From: Aplysia californica
Lineage: Eukaryota > Mollusca > Gastropoda > Aplysiida > Aplysiidae
DNA: 64,000 bases
Reading direction: 5' to 3'
NCBI RefSeq assembly: GCF_000002075.1
Contig: NW_004797358.1
Coordinates: 612,539-676,538 of the forward strand
Shown here one piece after another: positions 1 through 64,000 of this stretch. A program made the translations under genes and the position numbers. A model generated the notes under the pieces. The model searched no databases. It saw nothing but the letters and a program-made list of their open reading frames with translations, and was not told where the DNA came from. The stretch's first letter is position 1, and the number at the start of each line of letters is the position of its first letter.

Positions 1-107
1 ACCAGAGGAGACTCCATCGTGAAGCCTCCATTTTCACTGCGGAGGCCACTGCCATTGACATGGCACTGGACTCTGTAGAAAATTCTCCTAACAAATTATT
101 TTTTTAA
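1..107 (+). pseudogene. Fragment of a LINE-type RNase H domain
   Basis: Reading from base 3 gives 34 codons with the stretch EASIFTAEATAIDMALDSVE, which resembles the part of the RNase H domain around its second acidic residue in Jockey/I-like LINEs. It is cut by the window edge on the left and gives way at about 105 to a TTAA-family repeat. It is too short to assign to a clade. Confidence 0.45.
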
Positions 108-541
108 AAATGTTTTTCAATATCGGAGGTTACGATCCAAATGTACAAATATTATGGAATATATGTAAATAACTGCTCATTTTTCCATATTCTCCTGTTC
201 TATATACAGTTATGGTTATTTTGATGTATAATTTGACTAGGTGCAAACATATTTTTTGAGTTTCATCTGAGATTATAAATTTTTTGTTTTCAAATTTTAT
301 CCGCAACCAATCACAATTGTGTTGCATAATCGCCTCTTACAGGAACCACAGTTGAAAAATACTCAAAATAAACATTACAGATGTATTCTACAAACCATAC
401 TGAAAATATTGGTATATAATATGTTGATATTTATTTGAATTTATGGCCCCCAAGACCTGTGAACTGCGCACTAGTCATCATCTCATTTCGCCCTCCCGAA
501 AGAAATTCGTCTACAAGCCGAAAATAATACGTAGCGAATGA
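105..541 (+). mobile_element. TTAA element family 1, right half (copy a)
   Basis: The stretch follows the right half of the complete copies at 29850-30897 and 56236-57289, including the 'aatatcgga' start and the end motif ACGTAGCGAATGA. The left half is missing, replaced by the LINE fragment at 1-107. A second end motif, GTAGCGAATGAGTTAA, lies at about 662-677, after a poly-T-rich insert. Confidence 0.7.
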
Positions 542-2089
542 TTTTTTTTTTGATTTTTTTTTTTTTTCCCCCTTGCCCATTTATATGAGATTGACGCCAT
601 CTGATTAGTAGAAAAAAGTGCATATGATTGTGTCCAACAGTGTATTACATGCATACTTAGTGTAGCGAATGAGTTAAAAAACAACGATCGTTGGGGGCAG
701 ACGGTGTGCTGGACAGGTCCCACAATTATTATTTTTTTGAGTGAGTTAGTAAAAGAGGAAATGCTATCTACTTCGTCCATTCAATTGTGAAGGAAAAATG
801 ATTAGGAGAAGTGACAGTTATAAGTAGTCCGAATAGGGGAAAATGCCTTCACAATCGGTGAATTTTGAGTACAAAGACAAAGAAAAACACGCGGACAGAA
901 AACATAGATTCATATAAAACAAAATCCATAAAGATGCATTTCAAATACCGGAATTGTCACAAGATGAACAGTTCTGAGGGTACAGCGGGGAGTTTTAGTC
1001 ATTAATAACATTACCAGCAGCATTTAAACGAAGAAAAAAGAGGAAACAACCAGATCTATATAAATCCCCAATAAAACCAACAAGAAATATTACACAAATA
1101 TTCCTTTTTCGAGAGCTCCCACGGTTATGTGAACAAATTCTGGACTTTTACAGGTCTGAATCTGATTTCAAACGAAGTCCGGAGAGGAGTCAAAGCCGGG
1201 GTTAGTCGGTAACGTAGCAAGTGGCCCCTCATTGTTAGCGCGATAAAAACAGCCAACCCTCATTCCGTCCCTCGAAGGTGGGATAGTCGGAATTATCGGG
1301 CTAAAATCCGATGGGTGCCGGGTTATACGGTTTTATTTCTAATGTTTTAAAGACATTTCTAGACAAAATTCAGATCTGTCTTTGAATGAGCATATGAAAT
1401 GGACAATTTACTATCGATAGGGCCAGTAAAAAGTTTTTGGATATTTTGTGGGTTAGACGGTTTTATCACCAGGCCGACGATATGCTCCTGGCAATGTCAC
1501 TATTCATAGAGATAATACCACTTAGTATTACTTGTTTGAAACCATTCTAATTGACTACAATCAATTCTGAGATTCATGTGCTCAGCTCATTAAAAAAAGT
1601 TTTTTTCCACGTTTACATATACTTTTTTTTTTCACCTAAAACATAATTTTTTCAAAACTTTGGTAAAAATAAATACATTTTATGTAAGTTTACATGATGA
1701 TCTTACTTTGTGTCAACTTTTATACCTGTACAGTTGAAAGGTTTATCTCACTGATTTTTAAAAAATAAGTAAGAATCGTGCGTTTCCTGGAAAATTTTTG
1801 GTGAAAAACTTGCGTCTTCAATGAGTTAATGTATTTCCTACTGCGCCCTATTTTCTTTTTCTGTAATGAATGAATTTCTTGGTATCTAATGAAGTTTCTT
1901 TATCTGAAAGTAATGTGCAGTAGAATTCTAGTATGTGATGAACACTTCGCTATTTATATCCCTTCTGGAAACACTTTTGTCCATTTTGTTTAAACTTGAA
2001 ATCAGTAAGAGGACAAGGTTGAAAGAAGATTTATTCATTGTGAGTAGATGAGACACATGGTAAAATGTTTCTGTGACAGTGTTCTTTTT
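542..2089. other. Intron upstream of exon A1, mostly unidentified inserted DNA
   Basis: Only from about 1835 does the sequence align with the M-A introns of modules 1 and 2, so most of what precedes it is an insertion. Its right border reads AATGAGTTAATG against an empty-site AATTAATG in the module 2 intron, which suggests a further TTAA-target element whose left end was not found. Bases 1140-1480 carry several GGTTAnnCGGTT-like words of unknown meaning. No coding sequence was recognised. Confidence 0.4.
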
Positions 2090-2101
2090 GTCCTTACTAA
2101 G

Positions 2102-2163
2102 TTTTTTTTAGTTCTAGTAAGTGTTTTACGGCACTTGCAACATAATAAGGTCATATAAGTGCC
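2102..2163 (-). mobile_element. 5'-truncated retroposon, 3' tail only (tail element 1)
   Basis: A 62-nt insertion lies between direct repeats GTCCTTACTAAG (2090-2101) and GTCCTTGCTAAG (2164-2175). Introns of modules 2 and 3 have a single GTCCTTACTAAG or GTCCCTACTAAG here. On the minus strand it reads a hairpin (2130-2163), then GTAAAAC and an A-rich end, as expected for the 3' tail of a SINE or LINE. It ends about 43 nt before the exon A1 acceptor. Confidence 0.75.
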
Positions 2164-2206
2164 GTCCTTGCTAAGTGAGTCATTTGTACAATATGATTCC
2201 CCACAG

Positions 2207-62298
<60,092 letters not shown>

Positions 62299-63214
62299 GT
62301 CATTCCCTCTACTGTCATATTTGTTAGCAGTTCATTGTAACTGTGGACAAGCTGTCTAAAGTACATATTCGGGGAATAAGTAGACCAACAGACAAGACGT
62401 GTCTTTTCCGAACTGTGTGGACACACAAGACGGAAACAACCCGACTGATTTTCCTCCTCCCAACAAAAAATTGGGTCATGTCTGTCCCAAATGGACACGA
62501 AGGCTGAACCTTTTAAAATCTGAAGAAACTACCCTCAGGGATTTTTAAAAAGCAGTTATCAACGAATTTTCTAGAATACAACTAGCAGGTGTTTACAAAA
62601 GTATTGATTTTTTAAAGACAAATTGATACAAGTCATTGTGCAAAAGCTGGATACTTTATGTGCGATAGTTAAGGAAACATTTGACAATAAGTTGCACCAT
62701 GAATTTTTGACCACACTATAGTGAAAAAAATTCAAAGGGATGAAAAAACGCATTTTGTCTGTCTGTCCTCTCAGTGGTAGTTTATCTAACTTGATCCTTT
62801 TCAGGCGTGGAAAAGTGTTTATAACTCTGTACTTGAGAGAAAAGTAGCCGGCATATACAAAAAAAGCCCTGTTTATTTGGCATCTTTTGATAGTGAGCAG
62901 ATCATGAGTCAGAGACTAGCATCTGTGGTAAAATGGTCAATTTATGCCTTACTCGCACAAGGTGAGGCTTCCATCTCACAGTGGGGAAGTTATTTCATTG
63001 AACGTTCCTGTCTGTTTTTCTATTTGAATATCTCCTGTACTGCCTAGGATCAATGAAGCCTCCCTCATAGATTATCCACATTATGTTAATGAGTGCGTAA
63101 AAGCATTTACTGTGGTACAAATCTAATATGTTCTTGTATGAATGAAAGGGTCACTCATCTTATAGTAATTCCCATAATAAATGAAAATAGCATTTGCCAA
63201 ATATACACTATATT

Positions 63215-63595
63215 TTGCATATGTGTCGCAACATGGAGAAATCAAGCGTTCGTCAGTTTTGGGGCATATACAGTTATTGACATCATCAAGTTTGTTCATT
63301 TGTCTTGCATTTGGTGAAAGAGATACCCTTCTATTTTGAATAGAAGTGGAGATATTTGCAATTGAATGAGGAGGAAGGGGAGAGGTAAAATTAGCGAGAA
63401 AATTTGTACCTTTAATCAGTGTTTTTCGGTTACATCCACACAGAAATGTGTATTCAAAAGGACATTAAAAGTGTTGAGCCAAAAAAAAAAATTGAAAAAA
63501 ATTGCCCGCTGCCCAGAAAAATCCCGGTTTCTTTAATTTCATAGTTTTGATGAGTCCCTCATTTCACCATACTGCCTTACACATTCTTGTGATTC
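63215..63595 (+). repeat. F2 repeat copy e1
   Basis: From GCAACATGGAGAAATCAAGC to TTCACCATACTGCCTTACAC. Internally deleted between AGCGAGAAAAT and TTGTACCTTTAATCAG. Confidence 0.8.
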
Positions 63596-63734
63596 TGGAA
63601 AGCAGCCAGCTCAGCCAGTTATTTTATTTTTGGGAGGTAAATATGGTAAAAATATTTCCTTCTTTTTATAGTATAATCCATTTAATTCAATAGCAAAGGG
63701 ATATTTTTGCTTTCTTGCCATTTTTTCTGTATAT

Positions 63735-64000
63735 ATGTGTCACGACGTAGTAGAATTAGGCTCTCATCAATTTTTGGACATACAGGAGCTATTGTATCAT
63801 CTAAAAACTTGTTCATTTGTCTCGCTTTAAATGAAAAAATTATCCATATATCTTGAATAGAAATCAAGATATTTTGGATTGAAGGAGGATAGGAGTCACC
63901 TGGTTTCAGAGGTAGAATAAGAGAGAAAATGGCCGCCAAAGTTTGGTGACTTCCGAAGCTTGAGAGTCTTTGGAAACTGTAAATGTACATTTTTGTGCTT
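63735..64000 (+). repeat. F2 repeat copy e2, cut by the window edge
   Basis: GTGTCACGACGTAGTAGAAT start, GGCCGCCAAAGTTTGGTGAC inside, runs off at 64000. It follows copy e1 in the same orientation. Confidence 0.8.

Larger units (their letters stand above)
62299..64000. other. Intron after the last exon
   Basis: 1.7 kb to the window edge. It contains two F2 copies and a SINE-like stretch near 62930-63020 (GTGGTAAAATGGTCAATTTA ... AGTGGGGAAGTTATTTCATT). No further exon was recognised. Confidence 0.5.

Overview
The window looks like AT-rich animal DNA, most probably from a mollusc. This is inferred from short GT-AG exons in long introns, RTE-type LINEs, many non-autonomous TTAA elements and long (CA)n and (CT)n tracts. 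The species cannot be named from sequence alone. No bacterial, organellar, tRNA or rRNA gene was recognised, and no gene starts or ends inside the window.

One plus-strand gene explains nearly all the host coding sequence. At least 45 exons lie between 2207 and 62298. They encode an internal stretch of about 1,755 residues of a very large, cysteine-rich, glycosylated, probably extracellular protein. Fourteen exons (A-G, a 15-nt microexon g', H-M) form a module of exactly 1,623 nt (541 codons). Module 1 spans 2207-23650 and module 2 spans 29028-40855. Module 3 keeps only A-G (41304-44362). A diverged module 4 (45239-62298) follows: two cysteine-rich exons, then M-like and A- to G-like exons. 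Intron phases are the same in every copy, so the modules read through in one frame. Recognisable parts are a SEA-like domain with a G-S-T-V-V site (exons H+I), EGF-like pieces (G, J) and ephrin-receptor-like/GCC2-GCC3 cysteine repeats (K, L and the first two exons of module 4).

The introns hold the mobile DNA, and because the modules are paralogous, several insertions have a matching empty site in a sister intron. They include three TTAA-target families with terminal inverted repeats; an abundant ~0.8 kb repeat with long inverted ends (called F2 here); a ~3.9 kb inverted-repeat element in intron B-C of module 1; a minus-strand LINE inside an F2 copy, itself interrupted by a DNA transposon; a second nested LINE complex at 23917-28845; a Tc1-like relic; a THAP-domain relic; and four insertions sharing one 3' tail, three of them with a 34-nt hairpin.

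One structure is probably an assembly artefact. Bases 14894-17617 and 17818-20541 match at a constant 2,924-base offset on either side of a 100-N gap, so exons G, g' and H of module 1 appear twice.
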